From positions 160,834-224,833 of the forward strand of contig NZ_LFCT01000004.1 of NCBI RefSeq assembly GCF_008692605.1: a DNA stretch of 64,000 nt, in the 5' to 3' direction. Source of the DNA: Sphingobium estronivorans. Lineage in GTDB: Bacteria; Pseudomonadota; Alphaproteobacteria; Sphingomonadales; Sphingomonadaceae. A model generated the notes under the pieces. It did not search any database and was not told the DNA's origin. It was given only the letters and a program-made list of their open reading frames with translations. The translations under genes were made by a program, and so were the position numbers. Below are positions 7,724 through 17,038 of this stretch, one piece after another (positions within the stretch are counted from its first letter, which is position 1; each line of letters starts with the position of its first letter).

Positions 7724-9211
7724 CTAGTTGGTGCTCTTGAACAGATGGTTCAATGGGTGCCGCGCGCGCGGCGATGCGGTGAAGCCGGTCAGCCGCCGCG
7801 CCACCAGCGACCAGCGGACCGGCGCGCCCAGCGCGATATAGCCATTATGCGCCTGCATCAGCGCCTCGGCCTGCGCCACGCGCGCCATGCGCTCGTCCAG
7901 CGTGCTGGCCAGGCTGGCCGCCTGCAACGCCGCCTCGGCCTCCGCCGAACAATGCACCTTCCGCGCGCAGCCGATCCGCCCCAGATACCAGAGCACGCTG
8001 TCATAGGCCGCAACCTCATCGACCAGCCGCAGGTCCGCATCCTCTTCCGGCGCCACCCGCTCCACCGCCAGGCCGATGGTGCCGAGATTGTGCCGCACCA
8101 GCCCGAACAGCATCGTCGCCCCCGGTCCGGTGGGCAGCGCCAGCCGCAGCGCCGGCGGATCGCCATGCTCGCTGCGCCAGCGCTTAATCACCGCCTGGCC
8201 CTGCGCCCAGCGGTCCGCCATCGCCATTCCGGTCCAGTCGGGCGCGGCGGGCGGCCCCGGCAGGTCGATCTGTCCCGGCACGATCTGTTCGGTTGTGGCC
8301 CAGCCGCCGACCGGGAACATGACCGGCAACTGGCTGCGATCGATAGCCATGTTGATCGCCCGCCGCACGCCGTCATCGTCCAGCAGCTTGGCCCTGTCCC
8401 CATTCTGGCCCATCACTGCCAGCCCCAGCAGCCCCTGCACCGGATCGATCCGTACATCGTCGCGATCCACCCCCGCCGGGACGAGCAGCGGCAGGTCGGC
8501 AAAGCGTCCGCCCAGCACCAGCGCCGCCTTGCCCTGCTGGAAGCGCACGATGGCGAGCGCGGGCCGCTCGGCGCGCAGGATGCGGGTCTGCCAGGCCGGC
8601 ACCGGCAGTTCGTCGCCGGATTCGTTGGTCGCCCGCTCGACCGGCACCAGCTTCAGCGCCTTGCCCTGCGCCAGCCGCCGATAGGGACCGGTCCCGCCGT
8701 CGCGCGAGAGTACCGCCATTTGCGGCTGGGCCAGCATCTGGAGCAGATAGGGCCGGGGCGCGGCCAGCCGGATTTCGATCACCTCTCCGGTCATCGCCAC
8801 CACATCCTGCACCGCGTCGAGCGGTCCGTCCGGGTCCAGCCGCCGCAGCATGTCGATGCGCGACATCAATATCCGCCCGACATCCTTCGCCGTCACCTTG
8901 TTTCCATCGGGCCAGAAGGCGCGGCGCAGGCGGAAAATATAGCTGCGCCCCTCATCCTGTACGATCCAGCGCTGGGCGAGGGCGGGCAGGATCTCCCCGC
9001 TGGCGTCGAAGGCGACCAGTCCCTGCGCCGTTGCCTCCAGGAACAGCTTCGATCCGGGATCGGGCAGATAGTCCAGAGGTTTGGCGAAATCGGCGGGCGT
9101 GCCGACGACGCTCACCGTCACCGGCCCGCTCCCCTCGTCCGAGCAGCCGCCGAGGGCTGCGCCAAGCAGGGCGAAACAGGCGAAAGCGTTGCGGGGAAGT
9201 GGCAAGGACAT
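7724..9211 (-). CDS. Extracellular solute-binding lipoprotein, family 5 (peptide type)
   Basis: About 495 residues. The N-terminus has a lipoprotein signal with lipobox LGGC, then a family 5 solute-binding fold (ALAQRWIVQDEGRSYIFRLRRAFWPDGNKVTAKDV is the diagnostic stretch, with INMAIDRSQL in the middle). Such proteins capture oligopeptides, nickel or other small ligands for ABC importers. No permease or ATPase gene is adjacent, so it is an orphan receptor. The start is uncertain: ATG 9211 gives a compact signal peptide but poor ribosome-site spacing, ATG 9235 has a GGGA at good spacing, and a GTG at 9268 is also open. Confidence 0.82.
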   Translation of the reverse strand: MSLPLPRNAFACFALLGAALGGCSDEGSGPVTVSVVGTPADFAKPLDYLPDPGSKLFLEATAQGLVAFDASGEILPALAQRWIVQDEGRSYIFRLRRAFWPDGNKVTAKDVGRILMSRIDMLRRLDPDGPLDAVQDVVAMTGEVIEIRLAAPRPYLLQMLAQPQMAVLSRDGGTGPYRRLAQGKALKLVPVERATNESGDELPVPAWQTRILRAERPALAIVRFQQGKAALVLGGRFADLPLLVPAGVDRDDVRIDPVQGLLGLAVMGQNGDRAKLLDDDGVRRAINMAIDRSQLPVMFPVGGWATTEQIVPGQIDLPGPPAAPDWTGMAMADRWAQGQAVIKRWRSEHGDPPALRLALPTGPGATMLFGLVRHNLGTIGLAVERVAPEEDADLRLVDEVAAYDSVLWYLGRIGCARKVHCSAEAEAALQAASLASTLDERMARVAQAEALMQAHNGYIALGAPVRWSLVARRLTGFTASPRARHPLNHLFKSTN

Positions 9212-9351
9212 GTCCTTACAGGGCTTAACGCGCATCTGCATTCCCGCCAACCGTTCATCACCTTCCACCGCAATGTCCCATAGCGAAACAGCTTTTTGTT
9301 AACCATGAGTCCGCCTTGGCCGGACTGCGCAACATGCCTATAACTTTGGTT

Positions 9352-10290
9352 ATGCGCGTCTTTTCGACCATTTTGCTGCTGTCCGCCGCCGTGACGGCCA
9401 CTGCGCTGGCGCAGGGCGTGGCGTCGCCCTTCACCGTGGCGGAAAGCGGACGCAGCTATGCGACGCTCAATGAGGCGATCCGCGCCATCGGCGACGGTCG
9501 CGGCACCGTCATCGTGGCGCCGGGCCGTTACGCCCAATGTGCGGTGCAGCAGGGCGGCGACGTCACCATCCGCGCGCAACAGCCCGGCAGCGCGATCCTC
9601 GATGGGGTGGCCTGCGAACAGAAGGCGGCGCTGGTGCTGCGCGGTCGCGCGAGTTCGGTCGACGGCCTGATCTTCCAGAATCTGCGCGTCCCCGACGGCA
9701 ATGGCGCGGGCATCCGGCTCGAAAGCGGCGACCTGACCGTCACCAACAGCCTGTTCCGCAACAGTGAGCAAGGCATATTGACCGGCGATGCGCCGGGCAA
9801 CGGCATCCGCATCGACAGATCGACCTTCCGCCATCTGGGCCGCTGCGACCGCGATCTCGCCTGTGCGCACGGCATTTACACGGGCCGCTATGCCAGTCTG
9901 GCCGTCACCCGTTCGCGCTTCGATCAGGGCGATGGCGGCCATTATCTGAAAACCCGCGCCCGCCGGGTGGCCATTACCGACAACAGCTTCGACGACAGTG
10001 CGGGGCGCCTCACCAATTATATGATCGACCTGTCCAACGGCGCGAGCGGGACGATCAGCGGCAATGAAATGGTGCAGGGCAAGGATAAGGATAATTACAG
10101 CGCCTTCATCACCGTCGCGCCCGAAGGCCGGGAGCAGGACAGCGCGGGCCTGACGATCGCCCATAACAGCGCGTCCTTCGTGCCGGGCTTGCAGCGCAGC
10201 AGCAGCTTCGTCGCCAATTTCACCGACGATGCGGTGAGGATCGGCCCGAACCGTCTCGCCACCGGGATCAAGGTTTCGGACCGGCGTTAA
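9352..10290 (+). CDS. Secreted right-handed parallel beta-helix protein
   Basis: About 312 residues. A signal peptide (MRVFSTILLLS... cleaved near ALA-QG) is followed by YATLNEAIRAIGDGRGTVIVAPGRY, the usual opening of pectate-lyase-like beta-helix proteins, and then by rungs such as VTIRAQQPGSAILDGV, LTVTNSLFRNSEQGI, IRIDRSTFRHLG, LAVTRSRFDQGDG and GTISGNEMVQG. The fold usually binds or cleaves polysaccharide, but no lyase residues can be assigned. ATG 9334 is an alternative start. It is divergent from the solute-binding lipoprotein gene and stands alone. Confidence 0.78.
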   Translation: MRVFSTILLLSAAVTATALAQGVASPFTVAESGRSYATLNEAIRAIGDGRGTVIVAPGRYAQCAVQQGGDVTIRAQQPGSAILDGVACEQKAALVLRGRASSVDGLIFQNLRVPDGNGAGIRLESGDLTVTNSLFRNSEQGILTGDAPGNGIRIDRSTFRHLGRCDRDLACAHGIYTGRYASLAVTRSRFDQGDGGHYLKTRARRVAITDNSFDDSAGRLTNYMIDLSNGASGTISGNEMVQGKDKDNYSAFITVAPEGREQDSAGLTIAHNSASFVPGLQRSSSFVANFTDDAVRIGPNRLATGIKVSDRR

Positions 10291-10337
10291 GCCGGGCGTG
10301 CTTGCATCCCTTCGTGCACAGGCCGATAATCCGGCCC

Positions 10338-10541
10338 ATGCGCACAACCTACAGCTCGGCGACCGTCCGCCTTTATTACCTCAGCGACGCCGATGGCGGC
10401 GGCGCGGCGACGACGCTCTTCTACGGCCCGCTGAACGAGGCTTTGGCGATCGCGGAGCAACAGCCGCAGGATGTGCAGGACGGCCTGTTCCTCGCCACCG
10501 ACAATGATGTGGTGGCTTATCTCGATCTCATCGAGGGTTAG
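10338..10541 (+). CDS. Small conserved-looking hypothetical protein (67 aa)
   Basis: A 67-residue soluble acidic protein (begins MRTTYSSATVRLYYLSDADG, ends YLDLIEG). Codon usage and third-position GC match the neighbours, and it fits between two genes on the same strand. A TTG at 10302 would add 12 residues, but the ATG is preferred. No domain is recognised. It could be a genuine small protein or, less likely, a chance open frame. Confidence 0.5.
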   Translation: MRTTYSSATVRLYYLSDADGGGAATTLFYGPLNEALAIAEQQPQDVQDGLFLATDNDVVAYLDLIEG

Positions 10542-10651
10542 CGTCCTCCCGCCTCCGCAGCCGGAACCAACCCCGCCGAAGCCGGTTTGATCCGGCATGG
10601 GCGGCGGGCGCCGATGGCGGCTGGGTTTGAGGCCGCGAGGAGAGAGATGCC

Positions 10652-11260
10652 ATGGTCACATTGACCCCGCTGGAAGTCGGTCTGGCGCTTCTGGCCCTTG
10701 TTCTGATCGTGGCGATCGCGATCATGATCGTCAACAACCGCCGCCGCGCCGATCTTCGCGCCAAATTCGGACCGGAATATGGGCGGACCGTCGAAATGGC
10801 CGGCAGCGCGCGCAAGGCCGAGGCCGAATTGCATGAGCGCGAAAAACGGGTCGCGGCGTTCACGATCCGCCCGCTGTCGCCGCCGCAGGCCGACGCCTTC
10901 ACCGATGCCTGGGTGCGGGTGCAGGCGCAATTCGTCGACGATCCGCAGGGCGCGGTGTCGCGGGCCGATGCGTTGCTGACCGAAGTGATGGAGGTGCGGG
11001 GCTATCCCATCTCCGATTTCGAACAGCGCTCGGCCGATCTGTCCGTGGATCATCCCGAAGTCGTCCAGAATTACCGGACCGCTCATGACATCGCCGTCCG
11101 CCATGCGCGGGGCGAGGCGGATACCGAAGATTTGCGCCGGGCGATGATCCATTATCGCGCGCTGTTCGACGATCTGGTGCATGAGCCGGTGGACCATCGC
11201 ATGGCGCCCCCGGTTTCACGGCTCCGGCAGGACGATGCGCGCCGTTCCGATCCGCGCTGA
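10652..11260 (+). CDS. Conserved hypothetical membrane-anchored protein
   Basis: A 202-residue protein with one N-terminal transmembrane helix (about residues 8-27: VGLALLALVLIVAIAIMIV) followed by basic residues NNRRR, so the soluble part is cytoplasmic. The body begins LRAKFGPEYGRTVEMAGSARKAEAEL, a charged helical stretch, and continues with a helical domain containing DAWVRVQAQFVDDPQGAVSRADALLTEVM and RGYPISDFEQRSADLSVDHPEVV. This arrangement recurs as an unnamed family in bacteria. No function can be assigned. It has an AGGAGAGAG ribosome site and is convergent with the ScfR-type gene. Confidence 0.75.
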   Translation: MVTLTPLEVGLALLALVLIVAIAIMIVNNRRRADLRAKFGPEYGRTVEMAGSARKAEAELHEREKRVAAFTIRPLSPPQADAFTDAWVRVQAQFVDDPQGAVSRADALLTEVMEVRGYPISDFEQRSADLSVDHPEVVQNYRTAHDIAVRHARGEADTEDLRRAMIHYRALFDDLVHEPVDHRMAPPVSRLRQDDARRSDPR

Positions 11261-11293
11261 AGCCACGAAGGCGCGAGCGGGTCGGCGCACCCT

Positions 11294-12691
11294 TCATCCG
11301 TCCGCGAAGCCAAAGGGCGCATGGGTCCGCCGGAAATCGTCCGGCAGCATATCCCGGCCGATCGGCGGCGCGGAACGGGCCATGCACTGGCTGCGGTGGC
11401 AAAGGCGGCAGGTGACGCCAATGGGGGTCGGCTCCCCAGGCGTCGATCCCGCCGCATAGATCAGCCGGTGGGCATGTTCGGCGGCGCAGGCCAGCGCGAT
11501 GGCGCGCTCGATCCGGGGCGCGGCCCAGCCGCCGCCGCCCGCCGTCACCGTCCGCGCGATGGAAAAGAAGCGCTGGCCGTCGGGCAGTTCCAGCCATTGG
11601 GTCCGCACCTCGCGCGGGCGTTCGAAAACATGGTGCACCGACCAGAGCGGGCAGGAGCCGCCATGGCGCGCAAAGGGAAAGCCGGCGCTGTCCAGCCGCT
11701 TGCTGACATTGCCCGCCTGATCCACCCGCAGGAAGAAGAAGGGCACGCGTTCCTGCCCCGGCTTTTGCAGGGTGGTCAGCCGGTGCGCGGTCTGTTCGAA
11801 ACTGGCGCCGAACTGCCGGGCCAGCGCCTCCACATCATAGCGCCGCGCCTCCACCGCCTTGGCGAAGGGGCCGTAGGGCATCAGGATCGCCGCCGCCGCA
11901 TAGTTGGCGAGCGCCCGGCGTGTCAGCCGCCGCCCGCTTTCGCTGGCGAACTGGCTGTCCTTCAGCAAGGCCTCGAAATCGCGGCGCATTTCCAGATAGG
12001 CGATCTGGAGCGCCAGTTGAAAGGCGGTGCTCGCCCCATCCAGCGCATCGTCCAGCAGCACCGCGTCTCGATGGCGATCGAGCCGCCGCATCGACCCCGC
12101 CATCACCTCGGTCGGGAGCCGCCGCACGCGCAGATTATGTTTCGTTTTCAGCCATCCGGCGAGGCCGCCCGCAGCCTCGGCCTCCGCCGCCAGTTTCTCG
12201 CCCGCATCGTCCAGCAGCGGAAAACTGTTGCGCCTCGCCCCCAGGAAACGCCGCGATTCGGCCACGGGGTCGGGGGCTTCGATGACATGCTGACGATCCA
12301 CGCCCTTGTCGGCCAGTGCCAGTTGCTCCTCGCGATACGCCGTGTGCAGCCGCAGCAAAGCCTCGGTTATTCCCGGATAATTGACCGCGACGTCTCCCGT
12401 CGCCAGCGCGGGCAGGTCGATGTCCGCGAACATCGGGTCCTTGAGCACGGCCTGCAACCGGGCGGTGTGCTCCGCGCCGCCATCCCCGGCCAGTTCGCTC
12501 ATGTCCATCTTGTAGGTGCGGGCGAGACGGAGCAGCATGTCGGCGGTCAGGGGGCGTTGGTTGCGTTCAAGCAGTGCGACATAGCTGGCGGAAATTTCGA
12601 GGTCCGCCGCCATGTCGGCCTGGGTCAGTCCCAGTTCGCGCCGCAGCCTGCGCAGGCGTGGTCCCATGTAAACCGGACGATCCTTGGCCAT
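11294..12691 (-). CDS. ScfR/RamB-type short-chain fatty acyl transcriptional regulator
   Basis: A 465-residue XRE-type regulator. The N-terminal helix-turn-helix (about residues 11-65, LRRELGLTQADMAADLEISASYVALLERNQRPL) is followed by an IrrE/ImmA-like central domain and a C-terminal DUF2083-type domain ending with the cysteine motif VTCRLCHRSQCMARSAPPIG. Relatives sense acyl-CoA and control glyoxylate shunt, methylcitrate or propionyl-CoA genes. It is divergent from aceA, with dyad-rich sequence between them, so control of isocitrate lyase and of itself is the natural inference. Length and motifs fit the family well. Confidence 0.88.
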   Translation of the reverse strand: MAKDRPVYMGPRLRRLRRELGLTQADMAADLEISASYVALLERNQRPLTADMLLRLARTYKMDMSELAGDGGAEHTARLQAVLKDPMFADIDLPALATGDVAVNYPGITEALLRLHTAYREEQLALADKGVDRQHVIEAPDPVAESRRFLGARRNSFPLLDDAGEKLAAEAEAAGGLAGWLKTKHNLRVRRLPTEVMAGSMRRLDRHRDAVLLDDALDGASTAFQLALQIAYLEMRRDFEALLKDSQFASESGRRLTRRALANYAAAAILMPYGPFAKAVEARRYDVEALARQFGASFEQTAHRLTTLQKPGQERVPFFFLRVDQAGNVSKRLDSAGFPFARHGGSCPLWSVHHVFERPREVRTQWLELPDGQRFFSIARTVTAGGGGWAAPRIERAIALACAAEHAHRLIYAAGSTPGEPTPIGVTCRLCHRSQCMARSAPPIGRDMLPDDFRRTHAPFGFADG

Positions 12692-12692
12692 C

Positions 12693-12752
12693 TGTAAAGC
12701 GCTCCTGTGCAGCCTTTACAACTTTACACGCAAATCTTGTAAATTTCTACAA
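12693..12752. promoter_or_regulatory. Cluster of TGTAAA-type dyads between the ScfR-type gene and aceA
   Basis: TGTAAAG (12693-12699) and CTTTACA (12714-12720) are a perfect inverted pair; CTTTACA repeats directly at 12722-12728; and TTGTA/TACAA flank six bases at 12737-12752. The array begins one base after the regulator's start codon and about 90 bases before aceA. It is a likely operator array for the adjacent acyl-responsive regulator. Binding is inferred from position and symmetry. Confidence 0.55.
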
Positions 12753-12839
12753 CTGAACTTCGCGCCCTCTGCCGCACCCGCTGACAGCCCCGTAAACCGG
12801 CTCCATCAGTTCGCCTCTCATTGGATGGAATCGACGCTC

Positions 12840-14432
12840 ATGACCTACAGCCAGGAAATCACGAAGGCCGGCACGACCATTGGCGGCCAGGGCCATTGGG
12901 ACGGCATCGCGCCCGAATCGGTCGCCCGCATGCGCCTTCAGAACCGTTTCCACACCGGCCTCGACATTGCCCGCTACACCGCTGGCATCATGCGCCGCGA
13001 CATGGCGGCCTATGACGCCGATCCGGCCAACTACACCCAGTCGCTGGGTTGCTGGCACGGCTTCATCGGCCAGCAGAAGATGATCAGCATCAAGAAGCAT
13101 TTCGGCACGACCAAGGGCAAATATCTCTATCTGTCCGGCTGGATGGTCGCCGCGCTGCGCAGCGAATTCGGTCCGCTGCCCGACCAGTCGATGCATGAGA
13201 AGACCAGCGTTCCGATGCTGATCGAGGAACTCTACACCTTCCTCAAGCAGGCCGACGCCCGCGAGCTGGGCATGATGTTCCGCGACCTCGACGCCGCCCG
13301 CGAAGCCGGTGACGAAGTCAAGGCGCAGAAGATTCAGCACGACATCGACAATTACGAAACCCATGTCGTCCCGATCGTCGCGGACATCGACGCGGGCTTC
13401 GGCAATGCCGAGGCGACCTATCTGCTGGCCAAGAAGTTCATCGAAGCGGGCGCCTGCTGCATCCAGATCGAAAATCAGGTCTCGGACGAAAAGCAGTGCG
13501 GTCATCAGGACGGCAAGGTCACGGTCCCGCATGAGGACTTCCTCGCGAAGATTCGCGCGGTCCGCTACGCTTTCCTAGAACTGGGCATCGACGACGGCAT
13601 CATCGTCGCGCGCACCGACTCGCTGGGCGCCGGTCTGACCAAGCAGATCGCCTACAGCAAGGAAGATGGCGATCTGGGCGACCAGTATAACAGCTTCCTC
13701 GACGTCGAGGAGGTCACCGACATCACCACCCTGCGCGGCGATGTCGTTCTGGCCCGCGACGGCAAGCTGTTCCGCCCGAAGCGCCTGCCGTCGAACCTGT
13801 TCCAGTTCCGTGCCGGAACCGGCGAGGATCGCTGCGTTCTCGACTGCATCACCTCGCTCCAGAACGGCGCGGATCTGCTGTGGATCGAGACGGAAAAGCC
13901 GCATATCGAACAGATTGCGGGCATGGTCGACCGTATCCGGGACGTCATTCCCAATGCGAAGTTGGTCTATAACAACTCGCCGTCGTTCAACTGGACGCTC
14001 AACTTCCGCCAGCAGGTCTTCGACGCCTGGTCCGCGGCAGGCAAGGATGTCGGCGCCTATGATCGCGCCAAGCTGATGAGCGCCGATTATGACGCGACCG
14101 ATCTGGGTCGTGAAGCCGATGAGAAGATCCGCACCTTCCAGAAGGATGCGGCGGCGCGGGCCGGTATCTTCCATCATCTCATCACCCTGCCGACCTATCA
14201 CACGGCGGCCTTGTCGACGGACAATCTGGCCAAGGACTATTTCGGCGAGGCGGGCATGCTCGGCTATGTCGAGGGCGTCCAGCGCAAGGAAATCCGTCAG
14301 GGAATCGCTTGCGTCAAGCATCAGAACATGTCGGGTTCCGACATTGGCGACGACCACAAGGAATATTTCGCGGGTGAAGCCGCGCTCAAGGCCGGCGGCG
14401 TCCACAACACGATGAACCAATTTGCAGCCTAA
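12840..14432 (+). CDS. aceA: Isocitrate lyase
   Basis: Splits isocitrate to succinate and glyoxylate, the entry to the glyoxylate shunt used on acetate and fatty acids. The 530-residue length and the catalytic motif DEKQCGHQDGKVTVPHEDFLAKI match the long bacterial type known from Pseudomonas rather than the 430-residue E. coli type. Other family stretches are VADIDAGFGNAEATYLLAKKFIEAG and LVYNNSPSFNWTLNF. ATG 12840 is chosen; ATG 12825 is in frame just upstream. No malate synthase gene is in the window. The last codons are duplicated downstream in a 30-bp repeat. Confidence 0.96.
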   Translation: MTYSQEITKAGTTIGGQGHWDGIAPESVARMRLQNRFHTGLDIARYTAGIMRRDMAAYDADPANYTQSLGCWHGFIGQQKMISIKKHFGTTKGKYLYLSGWMVAALRSEFGPLPDQSMHEKTSVPMLIEELYTFLKQADARELGMMFRDLDAAREAGDEVKAQKIQHDIDNYETHVVPIVADIDAGFGNAEATYLLAKKFIEAGACCIQIENQVSDEKQCGHQDGKVTVPHEDFLAKIRAVRYAFLELGIDDGIIVARTDSLGAGLTKQIAYSKEDGDLGDQYNSFLDVEEVTDITTLRGDVVLARDGKLFRPKRLPSNLFQFRAGTGEDRCVLDCITSLQNGADLLWIETEKPHIEQIAGMVDRIRDVIPNAKLVYNNSPSFNWTLNFRQQVFDAWSAAGKDVGAYDRAKLMSADYDATDLGREADEKIRTFQKDAAARAGIFHHLITLPTYHTAALSTDNLAKDYFGEAGMLGYVEGVQRKEIRQGIACVKHQNMSGSDIGDDHKEYFAGEAALKAGGVHNTMNQFAA

Positions 14433-14503
14433 AGGCTGCGGGGGAACCAATTTGCAGTCTAAAGGCTGCGGGGGAACCGGTTTGCGGCTTGAAAGCTGCT
14501 GAC
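14414..14503. repeat. Three tandem 30-bp repeats starting inside the 3' end of aceA
   Basis: Units begin at 14414, 14444 and 14474, each starting GAACCAATTTGC or GAACCGGTTTGC. The first unit holds the last aceA codons and its stop; the second differs from it by very few bases; the third is more diverged. Each unit carries a small CAGCC-TAAA-GGCTG type hairpin. The structure looks like a recent local duplication in the 3' untranslated region. Confidence 0.85.
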
Positions 14504-14553
14504 GAGATCTGGTCGCGGGGGTGCATGCCCCGCCTCAGGGTGGAAGGACTGGA

Positions 14554-14587
14554 CGGCCCGGAATTGCACGCTCCGGGCCGTTTTTTT
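14554..14587 (+). terminator. Rho-independent terminator after aceA
   Basis: CGGCCCGGA (14554-14562) pairs perfectly with TCCGGGCCG (14572-14580) and is followed by seven T residues. This is a classic intrinsic terminator for the aceA transcript, placed after the 30-bp repeats. Confidence 0.92.
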
Positions 14588-14683
14588 CATAAGCGCAGCT
14601 TGTGAAGCCCTCGGCCGTTCCGGCTTTTGTCCCGATGCGGAGACGTCTATCCTCCATGCGTCTTGCAGCCAGGGGAGAAGCCG

Positions 14684-15370
14684 ATGCCCTACACCCTCAT
14701 CACCGCCAACCGCAATTATTCGAGCTGGTCGTTGCGCCCCTGGGTGCTGATGAAGGCGCTCGGCATCCCCTTCACCGACCGGATCGAGCCGTTCGCCGCC
14801 GCCGAAAATTATGCGGCCTTCCGCGATTTTTCGCCTACGGGACAGGTGCCTGTGCTGATCGACGGCGACCGGACAGCGTGGGATTCGCTCGGCATCACCT
14901 TGTATCTGGCGGATCGTCACCCCGCTGTCTGGCCGCAGGACGAAGCCGCGCGGGGCTGGGCGCAATGTGCCGTTGCCGAAATGCACAGCGGCTTTGCGGC
15001 GCTGCGCAACGATTGCCCGATGAATGTGGGTGTGCGGGTGGAAACGCATCTGCCCTCGTCCGCCCTCAACCGCAATATTGCCCGGCTGGTTGAATTGTGG
15101 GGCGAGGGGTTGTCCCGGTTCGGCGGGCCGTTTCTGGGCGGGTCGGCCTTCACCGCCGCCGATGCCTTTTATGCGCCGGTGGTGTTTCGGGTGCGGACCT
15201 ACGGGTTGGACGTCGGCCCGGTCGCCATGGCCTGGGTCGATCATATGCTGGCGCTGCCTGCGCTGCGCGAATGGGAAGCAGCGGCGCTGGCCGAAACATG
15301 GCGCGAGGACAGCCATGAAGCGGAGGTCGGCGCGGCTGGTCGCATAATCGAGGATCATCGGGCCGTATAA
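14684..15370 (+). CDS. Glutathione S-transferase family protein
   Basis: A 228-residue cytosolic GST. The thioredoxin-like N-terminal domain opens [28 protein letters not shown], where the serine cluster supplies the glutathione-activating residue, and [11 protein letters not shown] is the cis-proline loop; [14 protein letters not shown] completes the glutathione site. The C-terminal helical domain includes [20 protein letters not shown], a standard GST motif. The ATG follows AGGGGAG at good spacing. The substrate is unknown; it is monocistronic between aceA and leuC, so context gives no hint. Confidence 0.9.
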   Translation: MPYTLITANRNYSSWSLRPWVLMKALGIPFTDRIEPFAAAENYAAFRDFSPTGQVPVLIDGDRTAWDSLGITLYLADRHPAVWPQDEAARGWAQCAVAEMHSGFAALRNDCPMNVGVRVETHLPSSALNRNIARLVELWGEGLSRFGGPFLGGSAFTAADAFYAPVVFRVRTYGLDVGPVAMAWVDHMLALPALREWEAAALAETWREDSHEAEVGAAGRIIEDHRAV

Positions 15371-15473
15371 GTGTCTGGCGCTGCGCGATCCCAGGGCGGC
15401 TATCGGCGAAAACAGGAAATATTGGCCGCTTTCCCCCTTTTCCGCTGTCCTGTCTGGGTCTAGGGGGAGGGCT

Positions 15474-16928
15474 ATGACCCAGCTCCGCACCTTGTATGAG
15501 AAGATTTGGGACGCGCATGTCGTTGAGCGTCGTCCTGACGGAACCTGCCTGATCTACATCGACCGCCACCTTGTCCATGAGGTGACGTCGCCGCAGGCGT
15601 TCGAGGGGCTTCGCCTTGCGGGGCGCAAGGTGCGCCGGGCCGACCTGACGCTGGCGGTGCCGGATCATAACCTGCCCACGACCCCGCGACGCGACGCGGC
15701 GGGCAACCGTATCCCGATCGCCGATCCCGAAAGCGCGCAGCAACTCGCCGCGCTGGAACGCAATGCGCCGGAATTCGGCGTCCGCCTGATCGGTGACGCG
15801 GACGTCGAACAGGGCATCGTCCATGTCGTGGGACCGGAACAGGGCTTCACCCTGCCGGGCACGACCCTGGTGTGCGGCGACAGCCATACCAGTTCGCATG
15901 GTGCGCTGGGCGCGCTGGCCTTCGGCATCGGCACGTCGGAGGTCGAGCATGTGCTCGCCACCCAGACGCTGCTCCTGAAGCAGTCGAAGACGATGGAAGT
16001 CGTGGTCGAGGGCGAACTGGGCTTCGGCGTCACCCCCAAGGATGTGGCGCTGGCGATCTGCGGCCGCATCGGCACGGCGGGCGGCACTGGCTATGTCATG
16101 GAATATCGCGGCTCCGTCTTCCGCGACATGTCGATCGAAGGTCGCCTGACCGTCGCCAACATGTCGATTGAGGCGGGCGCGCGATCGGGCCTGTTCGCGC
16201 CCGATGAAAAGACCTTCGCCTATCTGGAAGGTCGTCCGATGGCGCCCAAGGGCGCCGAATGGGATGCCGCCGTCGCCTATTGGAAGACGCTGGCGACCGA
16301 CGAAGGCGCGGTGTTCGACAAGACCATCGTGATCGACGCGGCCGAAATCGTTCCCAATGTCACCTGGGGTACCAGCCCCGAGGATGTCGTGCCGGTGACG
16401 GGCGTTGTCCCCGATCCAGAGAGCTTTGCCGACGCCTCCAAGCGCGCCGCCGCGCAGAAGTCGCTCGACTATATGGGCCTCACCGCCGGTCAGCGGATGG
16501 AGGATGTCGCCATCGAGCATATCTTCATCGGCAGCTGCACCAACAGCCGGATCGAGGATCTGCGCGCCGCCGCCGATCTGCTCAAGGGGCGCCATATTGC
16601 CGCCGGCATCAAGCACGCCATGGTCGTCCCCGGCTCGGGTCTGGTCAAGCGCCAGGCCGAGGCCGAAGGGCTGGACCGCGTCTTCACCGACGCCGGTTTC
16701 GAATGGCGTGAGCCGGGCTGTTCCGCCTGCCTTGGCATGAACCCGGACAAGGTGCCAGCGGGCGAGCGCTGCGCCTCGACCAGCAACCGCAATTTCATGG
16801 GCCGTCAGGGGCCGGGCTCGCGGACGCATCTCGTCTCGCCCGTCATGGCCGCTGCCGCCGCGATCACCGGACACCTCACGGACGTGCGCGAACTGATGGG
16901 TGAAAAAAGGGGAGAGATGGTCGCATGA
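15474..16928 (+). CDS. leuC: 3-isopropylmalate dehydratase large subunit
   Basis: Large subunit of the [4Fe-4S] isomerase that converts 2-isopropylmalate to 3-isopropylmalate in leucine synthesis. The 484 residues show [47 protein letters not shown] and the cluster cysteines C355 ([10 protein letters not shown]), C416 and C419 ([11 protein letters not shown]). Length and motifs are standard. The stop overlaps the start of a 37-codon gene (ATGA), which in turn overlaps leuD, so all three are probably coupled. The enzyme needs the leuD product to be active. Confidence 0.97.
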   Translation: MTQLRTLYEKIWDAHVVERRPDGTCLIYIDRHLVHEVTSPQAFEGLRLAGRKVRRADLTLAVPDHNLPTTPRRDAAGNRIPIADPESAQQLAALERNAPEFGVRLIGDADVEQGIVHVVGPEQGFTLPGTTLVCGDSHTSSHGALGALAFGIGTSEVEHVLATQTLLLKQSKTMEVVVEGELGFGVTPKDVALAICGRIGTAGGTGYVMEYRGSVFRDMSIEGRLTVANMSIEAGARSGLFAPDEKTFAYLEGRPMAPKGAEWDAAVAYWKTLATDEGAVFDKTIVIDAAEIVPNVTWGTSPEDVVPVTGVVPDPESFADASKRAAAQKSLDYMGLTAGQRMEDVAIEHIFIGSCTNSRIEDLRAAADLLKGRHIAAGIKHAMVVPGSGLVKRQAEAEGLDRVFTDAGFEWREPGCSACLGMNPDKVPAGERCASTSNRNFMGRQGPGSRTHLVSPVMAAAAAITGHLTDVRELMGEKRGEMVA

Positions 16929-17038
16929 AGAAGGTTTTCTGGCTGCTGGCGCTGGGTGCGCTGGCGAGTGCCGCCATGGCGGCAACCCTGGGGCGCGCGG
17001 AAGAAAAGTCCCATTTCCAGATCAAGCAGGCGCATTGA
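16925..17038 (+). CDS. 37-aa secreted or membrane peptide between leuC and leuD
   Basis: A 37-residue peptide beginning [20 protein letters not shown], a good signal peptide or single membrane helix, with a short polar tail ending FQIKQAH. It starts in an ATGA overlap with the leuC stop and ends in a TGATG overlap with the leuD start, so the three frames form an unbroken coupled series. The leading lysines and the exact fit argue for a real gene. Its function is unknown: it could be a small membrane protein or mainly a device that relays ribosomes from leuC to leuD. Confidence 0.7.
   Translation: MKKVFWLLALGALASAAMAATLGRAEEKSHFQIKQAH

Noticed and set aside
7412..9283. A 600-codon open frame antisense to the peptide-binding lipoprotein
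   Set aside because: It is rich in Arg, Pro, His and Gln with no recognisable domain; high GC at third positions creates such shadow frames.
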